Assembly (NCBI GenBank): GCA_029962745.1
Contig: CM057158.1
Span: forward strand, 13,682,776-13,746,775
DNA: 64,000 bases
Direction: 5' to 3'
Origin: Echinometra lucunter
Taxonomy: Eukaryota; Echinodermata; Echinoidea; Camarodonta; Echinometridae
In this document: positions 14,076 to 27,948 of the stretch, one piece after another
How the letters are laid out: every line of letters begins with the position of its first letter
Position numbering within the stretch: the stretch's first letter is position 1
Made by a program: the position numbers and the translations under genes
The notes under the pieces: generated by a model
The model's input: the letters and a program-made list of their open reading frames with translations, nothing else
Database searches by the model: none
What the model was told of the DNA's origin: nothing

Positions 14076-14350
14076 TCAAGAAGTGTGAGACTGTGACGAT
14101 GGACATATGGAGTTGTGTGTGTTGCCTGTGGTGGTTACTGTTTGGGTTTGTTGCACTGGCTCATCTGAAGTGGGCGTGGCAGATACTGTATAATGGGGTG
14201 GGGGAGGTGATGATGGTGATGATGATGGGGCTGGGTTAGCATAGCTAGACATTGAGTGAGTGGTGCTATCTGTAACTTGTATCGCTGCTGATGGTGATGA
14301 TGGTGATGCAGGCATAGGCACTGTGGTGGTAACCTCTGAGGCACTGGAAC
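14076..14350 (-). CDS. Membrane protein gene: last exon, Ser/Pro/Thr-rich tail
   Basis: Acceptor TCTAATGCACAG, phase 1, in frame to TGA at 14078-14076. Encodes SSASEVTTTVPMPASPSSPS, then SMSSYANPAPSSSPSSPPPP and a Thr/Ser/Gln-rich end finishing SQSHTS. The low-complexity DNA (ATC/TCA runs) opens a second frame that should be ignored. The last residues do not form a classical PDZ ligand. Confidence 0.75.
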
Positions 14351-17300
14351 CTGTGCATTAGAACAGAGAGAGAAGGAGAGAGAAAATTAGACAAAGGTAA
14401 CAATGACAGTAAAAAACATGCTAAGAGTCAACACATACACTTTGAAGTTTTGTCCAATACTATCTACTGATAAGAGGTTAAGGCTAGAAAGGGATATTCT
14501 GGACATAGATTTAAGATATCTGTATATACTATGTTTGCCTATCTGTCCATTTGTCAGTCAGTTATTGTAAGCCTATCTTTTTATCTGCCTATCTTTCATT
14601 CTAGCTCTGTCAGTCTTTCAATCTGTCTATCCCTCCTGTCTGAGTACATGTATTTCTTGCTGCCAGTTTTTTTTTAATCTGCTATCTACATGTAAACATG
14701 CATGTACCTTTCTTATTTCTGAGCACTCTGGATGAGCACAGGGACGTTTTATCTCAAAGGGCTACGTAAACATGAAATACCAGTTTCATTCTGAATGAAA
14801 TGCCAGTTCTCACATCCCTTATCACTGATCACTATTCATCCAGTCATCTACCTAAACATGTTTCACATCAATACTTCTTTACTCCCACTTCTATATTTTC
14901 AATTTTCTTTTCTAATGCCCCTTGGCAGTACAGTATTATAGTATCTTTTGATCCAGAATGCTAGGAAAACATTATACTGCACATGTGTAGAAGAGCAAAA
15001 TTCAATGAAAATTTTCAGTCAATTTTCCAATACAGCATGTTGCGGCATTCTTGAACATGCTCGATTTAACTGTAACTAATCATTGAAGTCTCCAAATAAG
15101 AAAAAAAGTAAACAATATATCACTATCTTTGTATACAAATTGGAAATTTTCCATCAAATTTTGCAATTTACATTCACACTGTTTATTCAATAAACGTTTT
15201 GATTTATTCAGACTATGTAGGAATGGGAACAGGATCAAAAGTGTTGCCAATTTGAGGAGGGATACCTGATCACTTTAGCTCTGAAGAAAAGATAACTATA
15301 ATAATAATAATCATCAATTTATAGAGTGCAGAACCTATGTATATATATTCTTCTGTGCTGTAAGAACTCCTGATGTGCATGAAAAAGAGTAAGAATTAAG
15401 TGAAGAGATATGTTTTGGGCCTAAGTTTGAATATGTTTCTACATTTGGGGATGTCCTAATTTCCAATGGCAAGTTATTCCAGTTTGAGGGCTGCGCAGGC
15501 AAATGCTCGATCTCCTAATGTTATTTTTGTTTTACATGTAGGTATTTGTAGAAGAGGAGTATCTTTATGTTTGTAAGATTTGAGTGGTAAGAGCTCTGCA
15601 ATATAATTAGGGGCTTGACCAATAAGTGCCTTGTATACGATTAACAGGATCTTAAGTGCTATGGGTTAAATACGAACCTGTCTCAGGAGGGGATGAGTTC
15701 ATGTATGGTGGAGGTAGATCCTCATATTTTGGTAGTTTCCACTCATTGCTTGGTCCCATGCCTGTTATAATACCCGAGTACGGGGGCGGTTCAGGGAAAG
15801 CCCCTACAGGAGCGTTTCCCGTCATGACATGAGGATAGGCTGGTCTCTCTTCAAAGCCTTGGTTCTCACTGTGTTGAAGTGTGTCTGCATGGGCTAAGAT
15901 CTGGGTGGGATAAACAGAAGAAATGAGAGAAAAAAAAAAAAATCATTGAGTGATGAATTCCATTTATGATGGAAAGCCTCAACAAATGTAATGGGCTTTA
16001 TAAACAGAAATAGCAGAGAGCACATTTCCTCAGTTTTGCTTGCATGTTCAAGTACAACCCTGTATTATTATCATCATTAAGTGTTTGGCGTCACCTATGC
16101 CTGCAAGGGGAAAAGAAAACTTAATCACTGTGACCTTTGCATCTCTCCTACGCCAAGAGTGGATTCAGACCCATGGCCTTTGGTTCAGCTGAGCCATCTC
16201 GCTTCCTTTGATGATGCAAGCAAAAGCCTAGGGAAAGACATTGCTAGCTTTATAATGTCTGGTTTACGTACTTCACAGGCAAACCATATAGGCCTGAATT
16301 CACAGATGAGTTTTACTTCAAACCATGGTCTAGACCATAATTTATGTAAATAAAATAAGTGGAAATAAGAGTAAGTATCAAGCGCAGATAAGCGTAAGTG
16401 AGCAGATGAAAGCGCATTACTGCCTGCCCATTGGAAAAGAGGACATGAGCGTTTAACGTTTTTGGAGGTTTAAACCATAGTTTCAGGCCATAGTGTTTTA
16501 TACTATTAAACATGTATATACATGTATGCATTAAGTGACAGGCCACAATTATGCCATGACCTAATTCGGCTATTGCAGGGAGTTTTGGAGTATTCTGCAG
16601 CTGATCAAACTAACATGCACATGGATTGTAGGCACAGAAAAAATTGACCTCACGAAATGCTGTTGCATTGTGCAACAACTTCAAATCTAATATACTGTAC
16701 AAAATACACAGCAATTAATGATCTATTCAGAAAATGCCCGAATGGAGGGTTTAAAATCAGGTTATGATAAGACAACTATGTACTAGTACATGTTGAGAAA
16801 CAACCCAGAAAATCCGGGCAGATTCTGCAAGAACTTGCCAAGTTTCATTTGACTAGTGGGGTTTTCCATCCTTCCCCCCATCCCCTTTCACTTAGTTTGT
16901 GATGATATGATTTGGATTTTAGGAATGACTCCTGGCAGTCTTCCAATGTGACTCAATGAGGAAGTAATATTCTAAAATACAGTCAACTTTTTAAAAAGTC
17001 ATCTGTTTGAAAACAGATGACTTTATTAACAACAAAGATCTTGGCAATCATAATACGAAATGAGAGAAAAAAAAAGGGAAGGGTAAAAGTCAAACATGTT
17101 CAAGAGAAGAGAATACAGTATGCCATCATTAGCATAATTACTTTCTCTTAAATAATGCACATGCATTTGTTATCTGCATATTGTACATCACAAAAACGAT
17201 AAAATTCTGGAGGGCAGATGACAGAACATAAAATGTGTTGTTTATACATGTACATCCTGAAAAAGCATAAACACACAAAAAAAGTTTCGTTCGTACATGT

Positions 17301-20300
17301 ACACATTCAATGTAAATCTAATGTGAATATCTGTACTTTACAATTTGGATATTTGTTAGAATACAATGATATTTAGCAGTGTGCATGTCAACTGTATCTC
17401 ACAAGTTCAAAGAAATGTATCCAATGGTGTTTGGGGCCCTACTCTATCTTTTAATCTAGATATTTCCTTTTTCTCATAATGAAAAAGAATTCAATCACAA
17501 GATGACATGAATACATCCCTTTTATTTACAAATTGTTTGTCAGTCCTTGACTCTCTTTAACCCATTCGTGACAGGAATTATTTAAAGCCTAATTTGATCA
17601 GCTTTTATTCTTCAAATTGGCAACACCAACATTTTTATTTTATTGCTACATTTTTCTTATAAAACATCATGTATCTGAAATGAATATAAGTTGACAGAAA
17701 TTATGATGAGAAGTCAAAAAGTTGCCAATTTGCAGGGGAAAACGGTGATTTTAAACTTTCTATCACATTGCCAATTTAAGGATTTTAATGCTTATTTTCC
17801 TTTAAAAAAATTTCAGCATCAAACAACGAATATTGACGCAACCAAAATGGGCACAGTTTGTGTAGAATTTTTTGCTCTTTCTGCTCATGTATTTCGTATG
17901 ATTTTTAGGGCTTTGCATCAAAAGATATTAGGCCAAACCACAAAATGTGGACCTCTGTCACGAATGGGTTAACATGAGGATATACATGTATGTACACTGT
18001 ACCAGTAGTCCGTATGTACATGTATACTCTACATGTCTCCCCCAACTGTACATGTACCTACATGTGTATTTCATTGAGAAGGGAAAACTGACTTGTCCTG
18101 GAAGCGAAGCTAGTGAGTGGACTGTAAAATTGACTCAGGATGCAGCTGTCTTCGGATTTCTGTCTGATATCCAACGACAAGCATACACCATACCATTCAT
18201 AGATCATCCCTGCAGCACATAAATGTATGACCTAAAAAAGTGTTATCAGTCTCTCCCCTAATGCTCCCTACCCCTCCACAAATATTCCAATGTCTTTTCA
18301 TTCTCTCTCTCTATCTCTGTCCGACCTCCTCCTTTTCCTTTCCACTCATGTCTTTCACATATTTTGATGTATAAAATCCAGATAGAGGTACTTGCTCAAA
18401 AAGAAAAAAAGAAAAGAAAAATTGGGCACTCTATCTCATTCAAAAGTTCAATATACAAACCGTCAATAGAATACTCTATCATGGAATGAATATCACATTA
18501 TAGAAAAATTACTACTCTACCAAAACTCTACTCTATACTTGGCACATGCATACCATTAGAAGGTCTGCTCAAGAACGTTATAAAGGAGCAAGTAGTCATT
18601 AGCATGTCAAGATCAATTTTCTCTTCAAATAAACAGCCTTCACTTTTGAAAAAAGTACAATACTCATTTCACTACATTCCCTTTGAAACACATATATTCA
18701 AATGTTTTCTTTCATTACTTCAATATGACTCAAAATCGTGTAAACTGTCACTTATGGTACTTTGAAGAGGCAAGATTGCAATTTTATAAGAGATAGTAAA
18801 TGGCTATGCTCAACCATGCATGAATGGTATGATTTTAGTTTCATATCATCTGAAAGGGGATTGATTTAGGTTTATTCTGATGAATTAAAGAGAAGTTTTA
18901 TCATCTCAACTATGAACTGTCTCTACTTCCTTTTTCTGCTGAGTCTATGTACATGTAATGTACACCTGTAAATGTGGTTCTAGTACTTAGTCCTACATGT
19001 TATTATATTGAAAAAGACATTCCAGTCATTCTTGTTTACGTCCTGATACAGAGACACTCAAATATTATTAACCCATAGAGGTACAGCGTCTCCTTCAGGA
19101 GACACTTTTGCAGTATCCGTTGGTCCAGAATGCTGGGCATTACATATTATACATGAGCAGAAAGAGAAAAATTCACTGAAAAATTTGAGTCCATTCCCAA
19201 TGCCGTATGATGTGTGTTTTTGAATTACAGCAGTTTAATTGTAACTAATCATTAAACTCTTTAAATTGGCAATGCAGTGAATAATATATAATAACTATTT
19301 CCATGTTCAAATTGGCAATTTCTGATTAAATTTTAGAATTATAATTCATTTTGGTTCTCGTCATACCCATATTTATTTTTTTCAAACTATGTAAGAGTGG
19401 AAAATTATAATTTATGTTGCCAATTTGAGGACTGAAGATGATTAATTTAGACCTCAAGAAAGCTCTGTACTTCTATGGGTTAATATTAATAATCTAATTC
19501 TTTTAATTGAAGATTTCCATGTTTCAGGCAGAGGACTGCTTGAAATATGTAGCAATGAAAATGAATTGAAAGTGAGCTCAAGGACCTTGACAAGACACTC
19601 GGACCTTGTTTTTGATCTCGCTGTCCATTAAAGGCTATTTTGTGAGGGCTCCAATTTTTCCTCGCAGTTCTGAAATCTCTTGACAATAATAACTTCCTTT
19701 TCAAACTGGGTGGCTACTCTGACAGTGAATGGATGCCGGCCAAGTAAGAAATTAGTAGAACTATTTTGGATTTACAGTATGAGACACAGCATGAAAATAA
19801 ACTCCAAGAAAGAAAAATATTATCTCAGGTTTTTCCTTCCTAGTCCTTGCCCTGAAAGTAATACAATACATAACATCAAGATGCAGACTTACATACATGT
19901 AAAATTATCATCAGGATCATTAACTTGTATATTAGAAAGTGAATGGGGTGTACATATATGTATATGTACATGTATGTGCTGTGCTACTAGTAAAATTTAC
20001 ACATCATCATCATACATGTCTGTAAATGTATCTGATAATTCATAAATTTTCAGAAGATGACAAACTGTTTAGAATTGAAAATTAACAAATTCATAAAACT
20101 GCAAATTTTCAATCTTTACTGTTAAAAGACATGATTAAAGATCAACTCAAAGAACACAAACATCATTATTCATACATAAGATTTTTTTTTAAATCCCTTG
20201 AACAAGGTGTTTTATTTACAGAAAATGCAAGGAAGCACAAAGCTCTTAAGCTTGTTGTTTTCTAAAGCTCTAAAAACAGCGCTGGGCACAAAATCAAAAA

Positions 20301-23300
20301 CGTACATGCACACATATTGCCTATCAAAGGAAAAGTACTTGTAGGGATTTCTGTATAAAATTCCTTAAAAGCTCCTGTGAATGAATTATGAAACAGTGAT
20401 TTTTTTTACTTTCTCTAGTTTTACAAGATAGAAGGGTTTAGGCAAGCCAGTTCAGCCTCGGACCATCATTTTTAGCATGAAGCTGTAACAGTCTTGTCTC
20501 TTGCATGGTGTATATTGCAGGGGGATCCTTACATGACAAGGATATTGTTGGGCAGTACCCACAATTCAATTTTACAGCAAGCTTGGAATCTAGGCGTAAT
20601 CTAAACGGTGCAGCTGTTGTCTGGCAGGACCTCATGATCATTAATTACACCTCCCTCTATTACATAGACAAGGAAAGGATAAAAATAAACAGGGACACAC
20701 CTTTTTGCAAATTGACCATGCACCTATTAAAGAAATGCCCTTTTAATGTTGGTAGTGAATAATTGTTCAAAGAAAAACCTGTATATTTTAAATTTCTATT
20801 TTATTGATTTACATATTTATTTATTTATATATTCATTCATTTGAATAATGCTCCTTACGACTCTATGAATAATGACCCCTTTCCATTTTATGAATAGCAG
20901 ACCTTCAGGGATAGGAACTTAAACATTATGAATAGCAGTCCTTATGAATAGTGGTCATTATGACTAGCGTTCCTTATGACTAGCAAGGTTACCCCATAAG
21001 TTCTATAAAAAAAGGTGTTCCCTTCAATTTTGAAATTAAATTCATTTTCTGGATTCTCCTGATAAAAGACTACCACTCACCCGAAAAAAAATAATTTGTG
21101 TACAGCTAGTACATGTGAAATACCCCCTTTACCTGGCATTATAGGGATTAAAAGTAAAAGGAGTTTGAATAAAATGAATGCCATAAAACCACAAATTCAG
21201 GCGTTTCCATAATTACATGGCTGTTCTGTTCCATACACATCCTAATCCATACCCACGCATGCACATATGTCGTGTAGTCCACCTACTAGTTGCTTTTACT
21301 GTACATTCAAGCTTGCAATATCTCTTCATAATTACATGTACTTTTAGAGCTCATAGGGCTCAATAATACATGTAACGGGTATTCTGAACACAAGGACCCC
21401 CAAATTTAGGTCCAGACCCCCTAAGGAGAAGACACTGTGGCTCAGTGGATAGAGCAGTGGTCTCGTGACCGGCAGTACCCAGGTTCGAAACCATGTGGAT
21501 GCCCTAATGCCCTTTGGTAAGCTTTAATCCTCACTTAAAGCTGTCAGTCCCCTGGTTGCTTACTAACAAGCATACACATGCTTTCTTAGCAATCCTGAAA
21601 ACCAACCAACTAATCAACCAACTTAAATGATTTTAACACAGAGTTCAAAACAATTTGAGGCAAAAATTTCAAAACTTCGATGTTAAACTTATGAAAGTTT
21701 AATATTCAGGATAGTTTAGTAACATTTCATCTCTAACATTCTGAGCAAAATATCTTTTTGGTGAGTGGTACGCTTTAATTTGGTGCTCTCTCATGATTGC
21801 GCACAATTGAATATTTCCTGAGGGCAATAATACTCGTCTCTGATGTCGAGTTGAAGCGTTAAAGACTTCAATGAAAAGGAGATTCATAATATGGTGCCCC
21901 AGAGGACAGACTTGGATTTGGGGTGACAGAATCACTGCCAGAAATGATTTAGGTGAGAAGATAAAGTGAGACCCAAATAGAAACGTGCTGATTGTAAACT
22001 TGAATGAGCCACATCCTTTCTTGCATACATGTCTCCTGATATGGTTGAATATATATGCGCATTAGCAGATTTTTCCTTGTACTTATGGGTTATGAGGATA
22101 GAGCATAATACCCTCGTACTTTCATGCTGAATACAAACTGGTATTAATTTGTCAATGTGATTAAAAAAATTTTAAATGGGTCAGTAAAAGTTTTCATGAA
22201 AAAAAATCAGAGTAAGAAATGCAGAAGCTACTGTTTCAAGCTTTAAAGATCCCTCTATGAATCAGTATGAACCTCACAGACTGCTTGGCAAGCTAGAGTG
22301 TACTGTGTTTGTTTTGTACAGAAAATGTCCATGTATCAGTCTAAAAATATATTTACTTCAGTGCACACTGTGCACAGTTGTGGGAAAATACTCCCTATGA
22401 AGATAAGTGAAAAAAATATTAATGAATGCTCAGCACAAAGCATATACAGGTATGTACAATTGTAGAGTGTGTTAAGCCCTGGAAACTTACACTGTATAAG
22501 CTAAAAGATAGCAAAGGCAAAATAATAGTAAAACTGGAGATTCCATCTCAGCTCAGAAGAGTTTTCTCAACTCAAAAACATACTCTTTACATAGACACTA
22601 CGGTCCTATTCCTAATCTATGTGTATGTACATTTTGTATTTCCATGCAATATTTCTAATAAGTTCAGTATTAATTTCTTCATACACATAGCAATTTTTTT
22701 GCAAAGATAAGCATCATGATTTCAATTTTTCTCCTTCAAAGAATTTTTTTAGTTCAGACATGAAATATAGGATTGCACTGCCAATATCATGGCCTACTGT
22801 ACTGAAAGAAGGGACTTGGTAATTGGTATATATGAAAAATTGCTTTCTTTGTTCAGAGTATTCTACTTTTGATCTGATCCATATCATCAAAACAGGTTCC
22901 AATATTTGCTTTTGCATGCAACTGGAAAGACAATACTCAGAGCATATTGCATGCAAGTATAATTCTCATACCCTTAGCATGGCCTTCTATACAACAAAAA
23001 TCGAATCTGGAAGACATATCCCTTTTGTCTTGTCTGTGTAACCTGGATTTAGGCTATGCACATAACGAGGCAGGTGGCTCCTATACCTTACATTGAGTCA
23101 TACTCACTGTCAACATGATACGTATCGACAGAAATGCAGTCGGGCCGCCAGCTAACTAGAGGCTGAGATCATGCATGATTGAAAAATCCCTTTGTATGAT
23201 GAGGACTGGGCTTCATTTCATAAAACTTGTTATCCGTAACAACTGCCACATTTCTATGACAAATTTGCTCTCAGCCAATCAGATGCAAATATTTCAGTAG

Positions 23301-26300
23301 CTTATAACAGTTATTGCAACTTGTTACTGATAACAAGTTTTATGAAACGGGGCCCAGATCAATAAAGAGTCATCCAATACTACAATGATCTCCTACAGGA
23401 CTATGTACTGTATTAACTAAATATGTGATTTACATAATCATAATCTCAGGGTAACACTAATGTAGGTTTTATTAATTCAGTTTAGTGACTGGTGGATTGG
23501 GTGGGGTAGATGGGGGTATGGTAGGGGTGTGTTGTGTAGTGGGTGAGGGATATGAGGGGATGTGAAGGACAAGTTAGCAGTGGTTGTGTTACGGGGAAAT
23601 TAATGCATTTTCTGTCCTATCAAACCAAGTCTCTAAGAAAATATCAAGATAGCAATTAGCATATAATCCATCCCCCCCCCCAAAAAAAAATAAATAAATA
23701 AAAAATAAAAAATTTTAAAAAATTAAAAAGGAGAGTTCATACGACTTTGGTTGTGAGAGAAGAAGTACATCCTATCATGTGTACATTATGTTTCACTCAA
23801 CAATAGGAATACATTTTTGAAATGTACATACAAGATTTCCTGGTAAAAATATTTTCCATCAATCATACAAAGCTGAGCTTTGTTAATCCAGATCAATCTG
23901 ACTGTTGATTTGTATATATGTGAAAACAACATTGATTCTTCATAGAAATACATACTTTTCCAGTAAATATAACTCAACTCCTTGAGCTAGAAGACGCTGA
24001 AAGTATATAAGAAATGAAACATTTCCAAGTTAATTTCCTAATTAGATTTACAATCTGATCTCCTCCTAGGTCAAATGGTGGGTCAATTATTTTCTCAAGA
24101 TAAACTTCAAAGACAGGTCAACATTCATGCCATAACCAATGCCATAGAAATCATTCTGTAGACTAAATCAGATAAAGGAGGCAGTAAATGACCTAAGAAT
24201 AAAAAACAGCCATGTCAAAGTAGAACTAGATAAGATTTGTGCACTTCCTAATTTATATCTTCCAGGAGAGATCAGGAAGAATGCTTAGGGGTCATTATTG
24301 AACTTGGGAACAGTTCCCCCCCCCCCCCTGTACCTCATCAAAATTTTGTTTTGAAGCATTAATCATTTGAGGTACCAAAGGTACATTGTAATTTACTGTT
24401 TCATGCTTAGTATACACTGTAGTTAACCCATTCGTGACAGAGGTCCACATTTTGTGGTTTGGTCTAATAACTTTTGATACAAAGCCCTAAAAATCATACC
24501 AAATACATGAGCAGAAAGAGCAAAAAATTCTACACAAACTGTGCACATTTTGGTTGCGTCAATATTCGTTGTTTGATGCTGAAATTTTTTTAAAGGAAAA
24601 TAAGCATTAAAATCCTTAAATTGGCAATGTGATAGAAGGTTTAAAATCACCGTTTTCCCCTGCAAATTGGCAACTTTTTGACTTCTCATCATAATTTCTG
24701 TCAATTTATATTCATTTCAGATACACAACGTTTTATAAGAAAAATGTAGCAGTGAAATAAGAATGTTGGTGTTGCCAATTTGAAGAATGAAAGTTGATCA
24801 AATTAGGCTTTAAATAATTCCTGTCACGAATGGGTTAAAGGTCCATAAAAATCTTCAAAGACCCCACCCTTCCTAAGTTGATCATCATACAGCTGAGCTG
24901 CCACAGTACCAGAATAAAAACAAGAAGTCTGCAGTGGTCCAGGACCTTAATATCGACCTCTGTATTTGCTTTCATTCTAAATGCACATGATACAGGTAGA
25001 TCTAATTGCATTTCAATTATCCGAAGCCTAACACATAATTTTTTTTTTAACGCCTACATGTATATTGCCATCCAACGGCAAAAGGAAGCAACTCTGTAGA
25101 ATGAGTTTCTAAATGAAGAAAACATGAAAGTGTTTTATGTGGAAATCTATGGAATTGCTTCCTCTTCATATGTCTATATTTCTGAAATTAAGGTTCAAAT
25201 AATTTCTTCATCATCATGTAGAGCATACAAAACGTTACCCCCAATAAACCTGTCAAATACAAGTCAAATACCATGGACCGAGATAATTCGGGTTGGGATA
25301 CAGGTACATATGGGAAATGTATGTTACACCATAATCAAATTGGGTTCAACGGGCTATTAAGAAAAAGTCAATTTTCAAACAAAAATCAGAGTTGCTTTCT
25401 TTTATCATCATACCCATACATTGTAGGTCCCTTTAAAGTTCTGTACAACTTCATTCATGATAGTTTTATAAGCCTATTTTCTCTTTTTTGTGCATTCGGA
25501 ATGAAAGCAAATACAGAGTTTGATATTAAGGTCCTGGACCACTGCAGACTTCTTCTTGTTTTTATTCTGGTACTGTGGCAGCTCAGCTGTATGATAATCA
25601 ACTTAGGAAAGGTGGGGTCTTTGTAGATTTTTATGGACCTATAACTACAGTGTATACTTCATTCATGATAGTTTTATAAGCCTATTTTCTCTTTATATTT
25701 CTTTCCTATTTTTTCTTTTTGGAAGGGAAATGCCTAGTACTGTCTGATTTCCCCCTCCCCCATTTTTTAAAGGTAGGTACATACATGTATGTACATTTGT
25801 GCAAAATTAGCAGAGAGACCTCTTTTCAACAGGAAATCTGTACTAATAAAAACTTCCTTACAATAATTCATACGTCATAATGATAAACAAACCTTTGTAC
25901 CTATTGAAACTAAATGGGAAAGATGATTTGGTGTCAAATATTATTAGATTGTATTGACTCATGTACACTGAAATAATTGGTATCACCCACAGCAGTTGGC
26001 ATATCATGTAGGACAATTCATAATCAAAAGAGATTATTGATAATTTATTTTCCTGTTTTTAAATGTAATACCACAACATCATTGCAACTGATTCAGCAGA
26101 ACTAACCTAATCTACAGAGAACATTCATTGTGTTGCATTTCATCAATTGATGAGCTCTCGGTCTTCACAATATTAACCCTTGTCTCTTTTGCAAATCCAT
26201 GGATAAACATGTATAGTAGATGACCTTATTTTTCTAACATGTTTGTGAACAGGAAGGAAGAACTCACACCCAAAGTTATTTCAAGAGATAGGCTTTTGAT

Positions 26301-27908
26301 TTGATGTCTGAATTTACAATTATATCTAAATATAGCTTCCTAACCTGGAATGACATTAAGAGTACCAATTACCTCAAATATTTAAAGGCATTAGCTAACT
26401 TTGTCAGCAGCCAACATAAAAAATTCTCAAACTAAGATGAAACAGGACTATGAGTACTTGTATTTGTACTCAAAAACCCTGAAACCAACCATAATATGGA
26501 ATGAAAAACTGTTAGTAAGACGCAAAGCATGATTTTATTAGGTGGTCTGTCATATTATGACAGATCACCTTTTAATTTCGTCAGAATTTTCTTTATTCTT
26601 CATTATTAATTAATTATTATTATTATTCTTTTTATTGGTACCCACTTTTTTGTGCAGTCGAGATCTCAGAACTGGCTCAATCATTTTTCGTCAAATTTTC
26701 AGGAATCATCAGTCATAACGAGATCTCGGATTTCTATTCATTTTCAAGTTCATCGGGTCATCGTGACGTCATCCAGGCGCCATTTTGTAAATATCATCTC
26801 ATGATCATATTTTCATAACGGAATATCATTTTTCATTTATATTTGGCATGATGAATATTCATATCAATCTGAACAATCCTAACATTTTAGACGCGCGCGT
26901 ACGCGTACGTCCGCGCGTCAGTGCGCGCGCAAATTTTAAAAATGCTCAAAATCACTCATGGATTAAACCAAAATCCATTTCAGGGCATTTTAAGCATTTC
27001 AAAAATTTCCGCGCATAAGCGCCCGCGCGCGCGTTTTGCGCGTGCGCAACTCGTAAATAACGTAAAAACGCCGTTTTTTCACTTGATTTGCAATTCTGAG
27101 ACATTTCCAGACCATTTCCATTAATTTAGAATCGATTTCAACTGACCATAACGCCGCACGCGCGCGTCAAAGTTTAAAATCCGTGCGCGCGTCTATGGGG
27201 CAAATAACGTAAAAACATGTAAAAACATGCCCCTTTAAAATCCGCCATAGCTCGTTAAAAAGCATGGGGACCCCCCATTTTTTTTACATTTTCTGAAAGC
27301 CTATGAATTGAAGATTTGAATTCATGAAAAAAATTTGGGGGTCGAACAGTCGGAACGTTACCATATTCTCATGTGAACTGAAAATTTTATTTTTTCAATT
27401 ATGACGTCATGTTTTTTTTCTTCAATCAAGACTATCTCGCTTATTGTTCGTCGATTTTCGCCAGGATTTCAGTATGTTGTAGCTGAGACAATGCTCTTAT
27501 ATATCAATTGCCTTTATTTTTCCTTTTGAGAACTGCATCATGGTCTAATCTTACGATAAACGGAGGCATGTCATTTTTTCACATTTTGCGTGTATTGTCT
27601 ATGGGACATGACCTTTTTCTAATTCTTGATTCTACATTCCCGTCTTTTTTGAGCAACAGCTCCGTTATTTCTGCTGGATTTTTGCCCAGCTTCGAGTATG
27701 TTGTAGCTGAGAACATTCTCTATCGTAAGTGTGCCATTTATTTTTTAATCAAATGTCAGGAACATATCGAAATTTGAACTGGAACATATGATTTAGGAAT
27801 CCCATTTTCCATCTACGTGTTATCTCTATGGACTATATTCTGGTCCATCGGTAAAGCACTGGTCTCACATCCTCATGGTCCCTGGTTCGACTCCCGGCGA
27901 CGGCGGTG

Positions 27909-27948
<40 letters not shown>

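Larger units (their letters stand above)
19484..23207. other. Intron sequence apart from the short tandem repeat and SINE
   Basis: Frames near 19486-19704, 19680-20045 and 20438-20762 are open, but I recognise no protein family and no consistent splice context. Confidence 0.4.

Noticed and set aside
17691..17972. 93-codon frame also open in a second copy at 24423-24704
   Set aside because: It lies wholly within the CCCATTCG MITE and runs into its terminal repeat; the third copy is frameshifted, so conservation reflects element identity, not a protein.
20438..20762. Overlapping 67- and 85-codon frames that look protein-like
   Set aside because: No recognisable motif, both strands open, no convincing acceptor and donor in frame.
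27841..27905. Functional tRNA gene
   Set aside because: B box is perfect, but the T stem and acceptor stem do not pair well and it lies inside a mobile element followed by a long poly-T.
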